A stretch of 27,769 nucleotides of DNA from Candidatus Saccharimonadales bacterium (GCA_030151825.1 JASLCP010000027.1:1-27769), one strand, 5' to 3'; positions 1 to 8,812 are shown, numbered from the stretch's first letter. Numbers and translations: made by a program. The notes: generated by a model from the letters alone, not told the origin.

Positions 1-919
1 CATGAGTGTTTATATTTTTTACTTTCAGTTTTTTTTTAATTTTTTCTACTCCTATGTCTCTTATATCAACACTGCGTCGCTTTTCGTCCAAGATATAATC
101 ATCAGCAACCAATTTGGCTGCGACCTTCGAGAACTGATAGTAGCTATCAGGATTTTCAGCAGCTGGTGCTGAGATGATCAACGGCGTTCTTGCTTCGTCA
201 ATCAGAATTGAGTCAACCTCGTCCACGATGGCAAAGTTCAATTCGCGCTGGCGCAAATCTTCTTTATCGTTCACCATGTTATCGCGCAGGTAATCAAATC
301 CAAATTCGTTATTCGTGCCATAGGTAATATCAGCGTTATAGGCTTCTTTACGTGTGACCGGACGAAGTTTTCGCATACGAGGATCATCATGAGCATCGTT
401 ATCGTAATCTTTGTCATAGATAAACGACGCATCGTTAATAATAACCCCAGTCGAAAGACCAAGAAAATCAAACAGCTCGCCGTTCCAGCCAGCATCACGT
501 TGCGCTAGGTAATCGTTAACCGTCACCAAGTGTACACCCTTGCCCGATAGTGCATTAAGATAACTTGGTAGTGTTGCCATCAGCGTTTTACCTTCACCCG
601 TTTTGAGCTCGGCAACATTTCCGTCGTGCAGCACCATACCACCCATCAGCTGCACATCGTAATGTTTCATCCCCAATACACGACCACTTGATTCGCGCAC
701 CAACGCAAACGCCTCGGGAAGAATCGTGTCCAAACTAACGCTCTTTTTCTCAAGACGCTTTTTGAGTACGTCCGTCTGTGCGCGCAGTTCCGCTTTGCTC
801 ATTTTTTCATACTTCGGCGCAAGCGCATTAATTTCGTCAACGCGCTTAGCAAGACCCTTCAAAATGCGTTTTTGCGGATCACCGAATACTTTTGTTAATA
901 CCTTTTGTCGACTGACCAT
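1..919 (-). CDS. secA: Preprotein translocase ATPase SecA, N-terminal part (cut by window edge)
   Basis: SecA is the ATPase motor that pushes unfolded preproteins through the SecYEG channel. About 306 N-terminal residues are visible, and the frame stays open to base 1. The protein begins [15 protein letters not shown] and contains the nucleotide-binding P-loop as TGEGKT, the NDYLA segment, and the Walker B/DEAD-type motif [18 protein letters not shown], all in SecA order. The chosen ATG at 919 matches the usual SecA N-terminus. A purine-rich AAAGGT stretch precedes it, and a TATAAT box at 979-984 gives a leader of about 50-60 nt. It follows hpf on the same strand, an arrangement also known in Firmicutes. 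The identity is secure; the C-terminal domains lie outside the window. Confidence 0.97.
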   Translation of the reverse strand, partial: MVSRQKVLTKVFGDPQKRILKGLAKRVDEINALAPKYEKMSKAELRAQTDVLKKRLEKKSVSLDTILPEAFALVRESSGRVLGMKHYDVQLMGGMVLHDGNVAELKTGEGKTLMATLPSYLNALSGKGVHLVTVNDYLAQRDAGWNGELFDFLGLSTGVIINDASFIYDKDYDNDAHDDPRMRKLRPVTRKEAYNADITYGTNNEFGFDYLRDNMVNDKEDLRQRELNFAIVDEVDSILIDEARTPLIISAPAAENPDSYYQFSKVAAKLVADDYILDEKRRSVDIRDIGVEKIKKKLKVKNINTH

Positions 920-978
920 AGAAAATTACCTTTTACCCTTAAGAATTACTCCTGCAATAGTCTGAAATAACTATCTTT

Positions 979-984
979 ATTATA
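979..984 (-). promoter_or_regulatory. Probable -10 box of secA
   Basis: On the minus strand the sequence reads GGGTATAATAAAG, a perfect TATAAT. No good -35 lies 17 bp upstream. It would give secA a leader of roughly 50-60 nt with a weak Shine-Dalgarno, so secA can be transcribed apart from hpf. Confidence 0.5.
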
Positions 985-1045
985 CCCTATCTGACAGGAA
1001 ATAATAGTAATTTTTTCGGTCTTACCGTAAAAAGGTATGAGGTGG

Positions 1046-1417
1046 CTACGATTCGCGGGCGTAGCTGCGCTTAAAACGGCTCAAAACACTGCGATTTCCG
1101 ATATGAGGCAAATGATCTTCCTTGTATTTATGCATCTGCGTGGCGAGTTTTGCCTCAACAATATCAAGTGCCGCGAGGACATTGACAGTCGTATCCTTGG
1201 CGGTTAATGTTCGTTCAGGAACGCGAATAATCACTTCAGCTTCATACTTGTTGCCGTGATCACGATTTACTTGTTTTAGTTTGACATCGGCAACCGCGCT
1301 TTTGCGTGCGTGTCGTGGAAGATACCGATCAAGGCGCCCAATTTTTTTGATAACATACCGTTTCGTTGGTTCATCGAGTTCATACTTGACTCCGGTGATG
1401 TTGATGGCGTTAATCAT
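1046..1417 (-). CDS. hpf: Ribosome hibernation-promoting factor, short HPF/RaiA type
   Basis: Members of this family bind the 30S subunit in the tRNA/mRNA channel and silence or dimerise ribosomes during starvation. The 123-aa protein has the family layout: an N-terminal beta strand with ITGVKYELDE, a helix with YVIKKIGRLDRYLP, strands around EAEVIIRVPERTLTAKDTTVNVLAALD, and a long second helix ending in HKYKED, then a short basic tail. There is no C-terminal dimerisation domain, so it is the short form. A strong AGGAGGGT Shine-Dalgarno lies 5-6 nt before the ATG. It lies directly upstream of secA and downstream of serS, with its own -10 at 1459-1464. Whether it acts like YfiA (monomer stabiliser) or short HPF (dimeriser) cannot be read from sequence. 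Confidence 0.9.
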   Translation of the reverse strand: MINAINITGVKYELDEPTKRYVIKKIGRLDRYLPRHARKSAVADVKLKQVNRDHGNKYEAEVIIRVPERTLTAKDTTVNVLAALDIVEAKLATQMHKYKEDHLPHIGNRSVLSRFKRSYARES

Positions 1418-1458
1418 TTACTACCCTCCTTGGCAATATGCCTTAGACTTGTACTTAT

Positions 1459-1464
1459 AGTATA
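1459..1464 (-). promoter_or_regulatory. Extended -10 promoter of hpf
   Basis: The minus strand reads TTTGCTATACTATAAG: TATACT preceded by TGC, an extended -10. It sits a few bases after the serS stop codon, giving hpf a leader of about 35 nt with a strong Shine-Dalgarno. No terminator is visible between serS and this promoter. Confidence 0.55.
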
Positions 1465-1471
1465 GCAAATA

Positions 1472-2719
1472 TTAGAGCGCTTCGCGACCGCCAAGATACG
1501 GACGTAATACCTCGGGAACATCGAGCTTGCCATCTGGACGCTGATTGTGCTCGATCACCGCGACAAGCGAACGAGCCAAACTGACCGCAGTACCATTAAG
1601 CGAATGTACCATTTCGACGGTGCCATCAGCTCGGCGAACGCGGATATTGAGATTGCGCGTCTGAAAATCAGTACAGTTACTACAGCTGGTCAGTTCGCGA
1701 TAGGTACCATCAACTGGTGACCAATACTCGATATCGTACTTTTTGGCTGCCGGCGCGCCGAGGTCGCCACTCGCGATATTGATCACATGGTACGGCACAC
1801 CAATTGCCTGCCAAATCTCTTCTTCGATCTCCAGAATCCGCTGATGCATTTCGACTGATTTTTCAGGTAGTGCATAGGCATACATTTCAAGTTTGTTAAA
1901 CTGATGCACCCGAAACAGTCCGCGGGTATGCTTGCCATACGTACCGGCTTCTTTGCGGTAGCAAGGACTGAGGCCAGCGTATAGGAGTGGTAGGTCTTTC
2001 TCGTCAATAATTTCATCAGCATGATAGCCAGTTAGTGAGATTTCGGCCGTTGCGATGAGCGACAAATCCTCACCTTCAATAGCGTACTCGTCGCTCTGAT
2101 CACTGGTGCGCGGCGCAAAACCAGTACCGGTCATCGTACGTGCATTAACCATATGCGGCACCGTCATAAACGTAAACCCCTTGCCGACCAGGACATTCAA
2201 CGCATACTGCGTAATCGCCTGCTCGAGCAGCGCCAAATCACCCTTCAGATAATAAAACTTCGCTCCGGCTACTTTTGCGCCGCGTTCAAAATCAACCCAG
2301 TCGCGACCGACAGCGTAATCCAAGTGATCAATCGCACCAGTCGTCTGCTCGCCCCACTGTTTTACTTCGACGCTGTCTTCTTCGCCGCCAATAGGTACAT
2401 CTGATTGCATCATGTTCGGCAGTGTCTGCAGCTGTTCGTCAAAATCACGTTGCGCTGCCGCCAAATATCCTTCACGCTCAGCAAGAGCTATCTTGATTTG
2501 CTTGCCTTCGTCAATCAACGCCTGGTCAGGTTTACCACCTTTCATTTTGGCGGCGTTGGCATTGCGCTGCTCACGTAGTTCATCCGTTTGTTGCTGCAAT
2601 TCACGTCGTGAATCATCAAGTTCCAACAATTTTTGAACAGAAAGGTTTTTGTAGCCTTTTTGTTCGGCGTTTTGCTGTACTTTATCGGGGTGTTCGCGTA
2701 TGAATCGGATGTCTAACAT
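1472..2719 (-). CDS. serS: Seryl-tRNA synthetase
   Basis: Class II synthetase charging tRNA-Ser. The 415 residues begin MLDIRFIREHPDKVQ, the standard SerRS N-terminus. An N-terminal coiled-coil arm follows at roughly residues 30-105 (LDDSRRELQQQTDELREQRN). The catalytic core contains motif 2 (SPCYRKEAGTYGKHTRGLFRVHQF split across the beta hairpin) and motif 3 (NGTAVSLARSLVAVIEHNQ). The frame is open for 21 more codons upstream, but that extension is not family-like and would start before the promoter. The start is therefore placed at 2719, which lies only 7 nt after a perfect TATAAT, with no room for a Shine-Dalgarno. The transcript is predicted to be leaderless. Confidence 0.96.
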   Translation of the reverse strand: MLDIRFIREHPDKVQQNAEQKGYKNLSVQKLLELDDSRRELQQQTDELREQRNANAAKMKGGKPDQALIDEGKQIKIALAEREGYLAAAQRDFDEQLQTLPNMMQSDVPIGGEEDSVEVKQWGEQTTGAIDHLDYAVGRDWVDFERGAKVAGAKFYYLKGDLALLEQAITQYALNVLVGKGFTFMTVPHMVNARTMTGTGFAPRTSDQSDEYAIEGEDLSLIATAEISLTGYHADEIIDEKDLPLLYAGLSPCYRKEAGTYGKHTRGLFRVHQFNKLEMYAYALPEKSVEMHQRILEIEEEIWQAIGVPYHVINIASGDLGAPAAKKYDIEYWSPVDGTYRELTSCSNCTDFQTRNLNIRVRRADGTVEMVHSLNGTAVSLARSLVAVIEHNQRPDGKLDVPEVLRPYLGGREAL

Positions 2720-2735
2720 ATAGCAAATTATAGCA
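2720..2735 (-). promoter_or_regulatory. Leaderless-type promoter of serS (extended -10)
   Basis: On the minus strand TGCTATAAT is followed by TTTGCTAT and then ATG (the last base of the hexamer is 2727). With 7 nt between the hexamer and the start codon, transcription should begin at or one base before the A of ATG. No Shine-Dalgarno is present. The -35 is not recognisable, as is common with extended -10 promoters. Confidence 0.65.
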
Positions 2736-2800
2736 TATTCTGTGACGAGCAAGAGACGGTCAACCCCCCGTAGAAGGCACACGTACCTCGTGCGTGCTTT

Positions 2801-2832
2801 AAAACAGTCTCGAATTTACTTCGAGACTGTTT
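2801..2832 (-). terminator. Strong intrinsic terminator of the padR-PspC-ABC operon
   Basis: A perfect 13-bp inverted repeat (2802-2814 with 2820-2832) encloses a 5-nt loop. On the minus strand the stem ends in a short T run (TTTT). It begins 16 bp after the stop codon of the ABC permease. The T run is short, but the stem is long and perfect. Confidence 0.8.
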
Positions 2833-2847
2833 GGGAGGGCGGAACCC

Positions 2848-4116
2848 TCACTCTGTCCTCAGCGCCTCAATCGGATCAAGTTTTGCTGCTTTTCGTGCTG
2901 GGAACCAGCCAGCAATGACCGCAACAAGCATCAACGCTATAATCAACAGTACACTATAGAGCGGCTCAAATATCAGCAGTGACGTTCCGGGTTCAAGATT
3001 AAGTTGCTTTGTAATCCACGGATTTAGTAGCCCCACCAGCAGTGCACAAATCGTGCCAATCACGCCACCAAGAAATCCAACCCACGCCGCCTCGTAACGA
3101 AATAGTCGACCGATATCCCGACGACGTGCGCCCAGCGCCTTCATAAGGCCAATCTGCTGTGTCCGCTCAAGAACGCTAATATATTGCGTATTGATGATAC
3201 CGAAAATCGATGCCAAAATCGCCAGCGCACCAAATCCAGCCGCGCCCCCCATCACTACATTGACGAAGGTAAATAGAACCTGCTGTACGTCCTGTAGCGA
3301 GAATACTTCGTATTCCTTATCTTTAATGGCAGCCTGTACCGTCTTCGGATCAGCACTCGCCGCCACTCGTACCGTCACGCCATAATACTGATTCGCCATC
3401 GTGGTAGGAGTTTGGTAGCGATAAATTGCCTCACCATCGCTAGGGCTCACACGAACGCCGTCCTGATAATTCAATGTCGTGTCCGACTTTTTATCGATAG
3501 CAGCAATCGTAAATGTCATATCTTTGCCATCGCTTTGAACACCGGGCAGCGCTTGTTTGTTCACTCGTACTGTTAGCCGTTGGCCGATCGCTGCACTGCT
3601 CGAGCGGTATCCAAGTGCCTTTACATAGTCTTCGGACACCAGCACCGTACCTGATTTTGGCTGGTTGTGCTCAAGTGACCCTGCTACAAGATTTACTCCA
3701 GTTTGATCAACCTTGATTGACAGTGATGTTTCATATTTTTGACCGTTCGGCCCAACCATATACGCAGCGTTGACATTATACATCGGCGTAACACTTTCAA
3801 CACCACTCACTGTTTTGATTTTTGCGATATCGTTATCACCCAAAAATCCTTGACTACCCGCCCCACCGTCAGTCTCGCCGTATTTTTTTGGACCTTCACT
3901 TTGCGATTGCTGGCTTTTTGCAAACACGTTCAAACTACGCGCGTCGCCATTATTCTTGATCAAGCTATCCGTATAGTGTTTCCCACCAGTTCCGGCTGCC
4001 AATGCCAGCGTAATCGTAAATGCGCCCACGCTAATGGCCAAAGCTGTCAATAACGTTCGTATCTTTGCCTGACGCAAGTTCCTGCCCGCTCGACGAGCGA
4101 TATCAGTCATTTTCAT
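2848..4116 (-). CDS. ABC transporter permease, FtsX/MacB type
   Basis: Membrane subunit of a MacB/LolCE-like type VII ABC system, which couples cytoplasmic ATP hydrolysis to work outside the membrane rather than ordinary transport. The 422-aa protein has the family topology: one TM helix at about 20-42, a large extracytoplasmic domain (about 45-280, MacB periplasmic-core-like), then three C-terminal TM helices (about 285-312, 335-365, 385-410). The segment ISVLERTQQIGLMKALGARRRDI between TM2 and TM3 is the FtsX-family cytoplasmic signature, and the C-terminus PARKAAKLDPIEALR is also typical. Its ATG overlaps the stop of the ATPase gene by one base (TAATG), with GGAGGGTCC upstream, so the two subunits are translationally coupled. 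The substrate is unknown. It stops with TGA, evidence for the standard code. Confidence 0.93.
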   Translation of the reverse strand: MKMTDIARRAGRNLRQAKIRTLLTALAISVGAFTITLALAAGTGGKHYTDSLIKNNGDARSLNVFAKSQQSQSEGPKKYGETDGGAGSQGFLGDNDIAKIKTVSGVESVTPMYNVNAAYMVGPNGQKYETSLSIKVDQTGVNLVAGSLEHNQPKSGTVLVSEDYVKALGYRSSSAAIGQRLTVRVNKQALPGVQSDGKDMTFTIAAIDKKSDTTLNYQDGVRVSPSDGEAIYRYQTPTTMANQYYGVTVRVAASADPKTVQAAIKDKEYEVFSLQDVQQVLFTFVNVVMGGAAGFGALAILASIFGIINTQYISVLERTQQIGLMKALGARRRDIGRLFRYEAAWVGFLGGVIGTICALLVGLLNPWITKQLNLEPGTSLLIFEPLYSVLLIIALMLVAVIAGWFPARKAAKLDPIEALRTE

Positions 4117-4841
4117 TACTGGACCCTCCTTCGTGTTGTCGTTTGCTTTGGCACACTTTTTTCTTTCCGATTGGTGATCGATTCGATCTTGCCGTCTTTT
4201 ATAGCGACCTGTACGTCACACTTCGCTGCCAAGTCGGGGTCGTGTGTCACAATAATTAATGTCGTGCCATTCGTTTTGTTGTAATCAAATAACAATTTTT
4301 CGACGACATCGCCCGTTGCACTATCCAAATTTCCTGTTGGCTCGTCGGCAAACAAAATACTCGGTTGATTTACAATCGCTCGCGCAATCGCGAGACGTTG
4401 CTTTTGACCACCCGACAAATCTTTCGCCTTTGACTTTATCTTGTCGCCCAGCTCAACCGCCTCAAGCGCTCGAACGATATGCGGCTTACGCAGACGTTTC
4501 GGCATACCGGCAATTTCGAGAGGCAAACTAACATTATCAAAACAGCTCTCATTACCTTGGACAAAAAAGCTCTGAAAAATAAAACTCATTTTTGTCGCCC
4601 GAAACTTATCAATAGCCTTTTGTTTGAATGTCAGAATATTTTCGCCGTCAATAATCACCTCACCAGTTTCGGGACGATCAAGTCCACTCATCGCGTGCAT
4701 CAACGTCGATTTACCGCTGCCCGATTTGCCCAAAATTGCCACGCTCGCCCCGTCGTGAATCGTCAGACTCACGTCGCTCAGTGCCGTAAACGTATTTTTC
4801 TTCTTGCCATACGTTTTCGTTAGGTTTTTTACTTCAATCAT
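4116..4841 (-). CDS. ABC transporter ATP-binding protein, MacB/LolD type
   Basis: ATPase partner of the permease that follows it by one-base overlap. All nucleotide-binding motifs are intact over 241 residues: Walker A GKSGSGKST (38-46), Q-loop Gln90 in MSFIFQSFF, signature LSGGQKQR (142-149), Walker B ILFADEPTGNLD (162-173) and H-loop His200 in IVTHD. DEPTGNLDS is characteristic of the MacB/LolD/FtsE group. A GAGGG Shine-Dalgarno precedes the ATG. A possible internal promoter lies in the 64-bp gap to the PspC gene, but all four genes run in the same direction and share one terminator. The C-terminal tail is short and basic. Confidence 0.95.
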   Translation of the reverse strand: MIEVKNLTKTYGKKKNTFTALSDVSLTIHDGASVAILGKSGSGKSTLMHAMSGLDRPETGEVIIDGENILTFKQKAIDKFRATKMSFIFQSFFVQGNESCFDNVSLPLEIAGMPKRLRKPHIVRALEAVELGDKIKSKAKDLSGGQKQRLAIARAIVNQPSILFADEPTGNLDSATGDVVEKLLFDYNKTNGTTLIIVTHDPDLAAKCDVQVAIKDGKIESITNRKEKSVPKQTTTRRRVQ

Positions 4842-4874
4842 TTGCCCTCGCTATCTGAATACATTCTTTGTTCT

Positions 4875-4903
4875 ATTATGATTGCCCGTGTCGTTCGATA
4901 CAA
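4875..4903 (-). promoter_or_regulatory. Possible internal promoter before the ABC genes
   Basis: The minus strand carries TTGTAT (4898-4903), a 17-bp spacer and CATAAT (4875-4880), in the gap between the PspC gene and the ATPase gene. It could uncouple ABC expression from padR control. The support is only motif match and spacing. Confidence 0.35.
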
Positions 4904-4905
4904 GA

Positions 4906-6516
4906 TTATTCTTCTTCACCCACAATGACCGAGCCACACGGTGCGCGGTACGTTCCAGCAGGACGCTCTTGGTCGTTATAGGTCATCACACCACTCGTCA
5001 CCCCACGCACCGTTACCTGCCATTGCTGCGAGCCATAATCATTCGCCGGGCAAGCGCCAGGTTGCGTCGTCGAAAGTGTTCGAACAACACCGGCTTGTAC
5101 CTGTCCAATATCACTATTTACCACCAACGAATAAACTGTGCTGTCGCCCGCCTCGACCGTACCCTGGCCAGTACTCAGCAGCTCATCATAGGCTCCGTGC
5201 ACTGTGATTGAGGTAGCTGCATCAGCAATAACATGGAGTTTTGGTTGCGATGTACCGTACTTGGACGTGTAGATAACATTCCCTTGCTCGGCACGCACTT
5301 CATTGAGCGCTGGGCCGTATATCACCAATCGCGGTGCCGCTCGACCATTACCTGCATTTTGTAACGACGACGTTTTTAATACCACGCGCGCGCTATCACC
5401 AGTAATACGAATGTCAGGTTTGTTATCAGGGAGTGCTTCGAGTCGGTAATGAGGTTTGTCCGTAGACACAACATATTCGATTGTAAAATCCGCGTAACCG
5501 CCCTGCCCATTCCGTGCCGAATGCCCGCTTGCCGACAACTTCTTCATATTTGCAAAATCAGCAGGCAGCGTCACATCGGTCGTTGTTCGCATAGCGTCAA
5601 TCTGCGTATCCATTTGCCACCTACCATACAGAAGAGCGCCGACACCTGTCCCAAATGTCATAACTCCGGCAACAATGACCACTAGTACCGACATACCGAT
5701 ACGCTTTGATACACGACGACTAAAGCAGCTATACGCGATAATGCCACCCAAAAGCGTCAGCAAAATACCGCTGGCAATGAACAGCACATACGAAAGCCAG
5801 ACTGACCAGGTCGTCGGAACAATGTCACCATTCAATTGCGGCACAGCACCCGTTAATAGCACTCCACCTGCCCACAGTGTCACGACCAAAGCCCCCGTTG
5901 CAGCCACCGCCGCAACCAAGCCGATTAACGCGAGTAGCCATCGCTGCACTATTGGCGCAATACTACTACCCTGTGTCGATATATTGTCGTCATACATTTC
6001 CTTCATCGTCGTTACCGTTACCGGGCGCCCTTCCAGTGACAACTTATCGGCAGCCGTTCGCGCTGCGGGCAGGACAATCCATAGCACAAGGTACACGATT
6101 AATGCCGTGCCAAACGAAACAAATAGCAGTACCGTAAACACCAGCCGTGTCCATAGCGGATTAATGCCAATATACTTTGCCAGGCCGCCGAGCACCCCAC
6201 CAAGCACCGCCGTATCAGTATCGCGATACAACCGATGCGATGACGCGACGCTCACTACTTCAGTGTCATTCGTAAACTCATGCGGTTCACCAAGTTGTGC
6301 CCGTAACGCCTCGACATCCTCTTGACTAATCACATCATTCTTTGTCACACCTCGCTCTGCCAAAAGCTCAGCCATTCGCGTCTCAATATCCAACATCACC
6401 TCGCGGTCATTAATCGCACGTTCTAATTGCTTGCTATACGTTTCCAGTTTTTTCTTTGCATTCACGTCAATTTCGTAGGGAATCTTTGCGATATGTATTC
6501 GGGTAATCTCGTTCAT
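4906..6516 (-). CDS. PspC-domain membrane protein with C-terminal beta-rich adhesin-like domain
   Basis: A 536-aa envelope protein. Residues 1-85 are charged and cytosolic-looking. Residues about 93-155 are a PspC domain (RLYRDTDTAVLGGVLGGLAKYIGINP followed by a TM ending LVLWIVLP, split here around 120). Further TM segments fall at about 192-224, 240-263 and 274-297. From about 300 the protein is Ser/Thr/Gly-rich with alternating beta pattern, like the DUF2807/DUF4097 putative adhesin folds often joined to PspC. PspC proteins sense membrane stress or tune sensor systems. The gene follows padR by 10 bp and precedes an ABC pair, so it probably belongs to an envelope-stress operon. The adhesin-like assignment rests on pattern only. 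Confidence 0.85.
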   Translation of the reverse strand: MNEITRIHIAKIPYEIDVNAKKKLETYSKQLERAINDREVMLDIETRMAELLAERGVTKNDVISQEDVEALRAQLGEPHEFTNDTEVVSVASSHRLYRDTDTAVLGGVLGGLAKYIGINPLWTRLVFTVLLFVSFGTALIVYLVLWIVLPAARTAADKLSLEGRPVTVTTMKEMYDDNISTQGSSIAPIVQRWLLALIGLVAAVAATGALVVTLWAGGVLLTGAVPQLNGDIVPTTWSVWLSYVLFIASGILLTLLGGIIAYSCFSRRVSKRIGMSVLVVIVAGVMTFGTGVGALLYGRWQMDTQIDAMRTTTDVTLPADFANMKKLSASGHSARNGQGGYADFTIEYVVSTDKPHYRLEALPDNKPDIRITGDSARVVLKTSSLQNAGNGRAAPRLVIYGPALNEVRAEQGNVIYTSKYGTSQPKLHVIADAATSITVHGAYDELLSTGQGTVEAGDSTVYSLVVNSDIGQVQAGVVRTLSTTQPGACPANDYGSQQWQVTVRGVTSGVMTYNDQERPAGTYRAPCGSVIVGEEE

Positions 6517-6526
6517 ACATCTCTCC

Positions 6527-6856
6527 TTATAGTTTCTTTAGTGTTACCGTTAATTGCTGAATCTTCTTTGTCATGTGACGTTCCACCTTCGTGCCATACT
6601 CGGTCGCCCGATAATACTTACGCGGTGGCCCCTGCTCACTCTCTTGCCATTCGTGCGCCAGTAGCCCATCCTTTTGCAAACGGCTCAGTAGTGGATAAAT
6701 CGTCCCCTCAACCACCACCAGCTCCGCATCACTCAAACGCTTGATAATATCACTCGTGTACTTTGGCTCGTGTGCACACACCCGCAGCACGCAGTACACC
6801 AAAAACCCTTTGCGTAGTTGCGTCGCCAACTGCTCAGCGTACCGTTCACTATCCAT
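6527..6856 (-). CDS. PadR-family transcriptional regulator
   Basis: A 109-aa winged-helix repressor of the PadR family. The N-terminal helix is followed by the HTH region ending in VVEGTIYPLLSRLQKDGLL, and then the wing GPPRKYYRATEYG. These are the hallmark PadR motifs (TxYPxLxRLExxGL and GPxRKYYxLTxxG). The C-terminal dimerisation helix is short (HMTKKIQQLTVTLKK), so it is the small subfamily. It is the first gene of the padR-PspC-ABC operon. A palindrome at 6899-6913 covers its own -10, which suggests negative autoregulation with release by a ligand or envelope signal that cannot be named from sequence. Confidence 0.93.
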   Translation of the reverse strand: MDSERYAEQLATQLRKGFLVYCVLRVCAHEPKYTSDIIKRLSDAELVVVEGTIYPLLSRLQKDGLLAHEWQESEQGPPRKYYRATEYGTKVERHMTKKIQQLTVTLKKL

Positions 6857-6898
6857 CTATGGCTCCTTTCGTACGTTAGTTATATGCTTACTATAGTT

Positions 6899-6929
6899 CT
6901 ATGTTATACATAGTAGTATATAAAGTCAA
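6899..6929 (-). promoter_or_regulatory. padR operon promoter with palindromic operator over the -10
   Basis: The minus strand carries TTGACT (6924-6929), exactly 17 bp, then TAACAT (6901-6906). Centred on the -10 is a perfect inverted repeat CTATGT-N3-ACATAG (6899-6913). ATGT/ACAT half-sites are typical of PadR-family operators, although published examples usually have a longer spacer. Binding here would block RNA polymerase, consistent with autorepression. Confidence 0.6.
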
Positions 6930-7054
6930 CAACCAATCACAACTCTCCACAAAAATATCCATATACATCGCAAGCCCGCCTCGAGAATCTTTTGATTTGT
7001 CAGCCTAGTCCGTAACGCGCCTACGTACCGAAACGGTCATGCCACCGCAAAGTT

Positions 7055-8806
7055 TTACCAACTTCCACCACCGCCGCCTCCACCGCCGCCGCCAGCAGAT
7101 CCACCCCCACTCGACCCACCAGTCGACGAACTCGAAGAAACCCCATAACTATTCAGCGTCGACCCAAAATCGCCCATCGCCGACGAAAAGGCCGCCGCAC
7201 TAAATGCCGTCTGTCCCACATACCAATCCGGCTCCGCCCGAGCCGCTGCATAATATTGCCCCAGCTGCTTATTCCATTCTTTCTCTTGTCCAAACAAAAT
7301 CGCATACGGCAGCACACGCTCATACAGCACCACTAACTGCTTGGTGTCATCGCCCATCACTACCGCTTTTTTCTCGGCACCCTGCGGACTCTGCAAAAAC
7401 TTCAGACGCTCTTCCTCGGCAACCTCGATGTACAATTTCAATCCATTCAAGTACCGCACCCATTTCAGCCCCTTGTCGGTCAGTGGCGTCAACAAAGATT
7501 GACATATCGCCGCTACCACTGCCACAAACAGCAACATCGGCGCCAAGAGCACCACCCCAAGCACCCCAGTCACCCACATCACTTTTCCGAACCATCTCGC
7601 CTTATCAGCATCCTTGTGGCGCAGTGCATATTCACTCCTTATTCGCTGCTGCGTTGCTTTATCGTTATTCTGCAATTGTCGTATCATTTTGTAATCATTA
7701 CGCATCTTTTTCATCGCAAACCGACTGCCAACTGCCGTATTGCCTTCACCAAAGAGTGTCGCCACAAACACTCGTTCTTCCTGATCAAGCGTCTCAATCT
7801 CTTTGCTGATCTCTAGTTCGTACTCAGCTGACGAAAACAACGCCTTTTCCTTTGTCTGATACACCTTCACATAATGCCTCACCGCCAGATCAATAATCTG
7901 CGCCGTCACCACCGGCCCCGTCACACTGCCGCCAATCTGTGCCGACAGTAGCACACTCGCGTGCTTTGGTGGCAAATATTCTGGTACCACCGTGCCAATC
8001 TCGCTCGTCCGGTTACTGCGTTTGCTGTAGACAATCAGTACCCAAACAAGCAGTACAATCCCCAACAGTGTCGTCACCACCGTCATTACTATCCACACTG
8101 GCAGTAATCGCTCGACGAGCGACGGTTGATACTCAGCAAACGTCCCCGGCCGAAAACCAATCGCCATTGTCATTGTGTGTCCTGGATTCAAATCGCCGGC
8201 CGTTGCCTCGATCAATCCGTCTTGTCGTGAAATCGTACACCGGTCAGTCGCCCCATTCACACCCTGATAGCACGCCATATCACCATTCAGCGCCGCCACC
8301 ATATCGGGCGCCACGTACACTCGAGCCAGCGCCATCACCACCGGTTCACGCCACTCGGTACCATTGACGTCCCAATAAAACTCATCGTGACCATCAAAAG
8401 CTTTCGTGACGTCCTGTGATCGGTACGTCACCACATACGTCTTCGTTCCACTAGCAAAGCGATTCTTGTCCCCAATTCGCAGTACCTCATTATCATTACT
8501 GTTATAGGTCGTAAATGGTTGCGCCGCACCACGTTCGTCCATCACCGATTCGACCGACAGCCCTATCGAATGCCCGTCATACCCCTTTGGCAACGCTCGC
8601 TCAATCCCGTGTTTTTGCAACCCCTCCGGAAACGACACCGTTATCTTCTCGACTGTTTTTAGCTGAGACCGCTGATCCACCGAACGTGACAAATGATACT
8701 CGGCCTCGAACCGCGTGATCATCACCCCATCCGCCGCCTGTGCCGTTTGGCCCCACATCCCCAGCGCCACCACGACACTGACCATCACCCCAACGATATA
8801 TTTCAT
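7055..8806 (-). CDS. DUF2207 family membrane protein
   Basis: A 583-aa predicted exported membrane protein. A signal peptide ends near AQAAD (residues 23-26). The extracytoplasmic DUF2207 domain spans roughly 28-225 (ITRFEAEYHLSRS, FYWDVNGTEW and LTVAIGF-like end MTMAIGFRPG). One TM lies at about 233-260, a cytoplasmic region carries VVPEYLPPKHASVLLSAQIGG at about 273-293, and a hydrophobic hairpin lies at about 405-435. The protein ends in a Ser/Gly-rich tail with a run of glycines and final SW. That tail is a recurring family trait. The function of DUF2207 is not established. The start codon is 6 nt after a TATGAT box, so the mRNA is probably leaderless. It is transcribed separately from the upstream reductase, whose terminator lies in between. 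Confidence 0.88.
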   Translation of the reverse strand: MKYIVGVMVSVVVALGMWGQTAQAADGVMITRFEAEYHLSRSVDQRSQLKTVEKITVSFPEGLQKHGIERALPKGYDGHSIGLSVESVMDERGAAQPFTTYNSNDNEVLRIGDKNRFASGTKTYVVTYRSQDVTKAFDGHDEFYWDVNGTEWREPVVMALARVYVAPDMVAALNGDMACYQGVNGATDRCTISRQDGLIEATAGDLNPGHTMTMAIGFRPGTFAEYQPSLVERLLPVWIVMTVVTTLLGIVLLVWVLIVYSKRSNRTSEIGTVVPEYLPPKHASVLLSAQIGGSVTGPVVTAQIIDLAVRHYVKVYQTKEKALFSSAEYELEISKEIETLDQEERVFVATLFGEGNTAVGSRFAMKKMRNDYKMIRQLQNNDKATQQRIRSEYALRHKDADKARWFGKVMWVTGVLGVVLLAPMLLFVAVVAAICQSLLTPLTDKGLKWVRYLNGLKLYIEVAEEERLKFLQSPQGAEKKAVVMGDDTKQLVVLYERVLPYAILFGQEKEWNKQLGQYYAAARAEPDWYVGQTAFSAAAFSSAMGDFGSTLNSYGVSSSSSTGGSSGGGSAGGGGGGGGGGSW

Positions 8807-8812
8807 ATTCTC

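Noticed and set aside
29..37. Run of nine T in secA as a frameshift or slippage site
   Set aside because: The frame reads through as lysines in a basic SecA segment; no evidence of a broken frame, and the window edge limits the view.
1010..1036. CGGT-CTT-ACCG hairpin between hpf and secA as a terminator
   Set aside because: The stem is only 4 bp and no T run follows in the direction of transcription.
2720..2782. 21-codon N-terminal extension of serS
   Set aside because: Not family-like and it lies upstream of or across the TATAAT promoter; the ATG at 2719 gives a normal SerRS N-terminus.
2848..2850. UGA possibly recoded as glycine, as in Gracilibacteria/SR1
   Set aside because: The permease and proS end at TGA exactly where their families end, so UGA is a stop here.
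5675..6325. 216-aa open frame on the plus strand, antisense to the PspC protein
   Set aside because: The opposite frame encodes an intact PspC-domain protein with good start context; the plus frame has no family features.
7204..7809. 201-aa open frame on the plus strand inside the DUF2207 gene
   Set aside because: Pro/His/Ser-rich shadow of a GC-rich coding region; the minus-strand frame is a clear DUF2207 protein.
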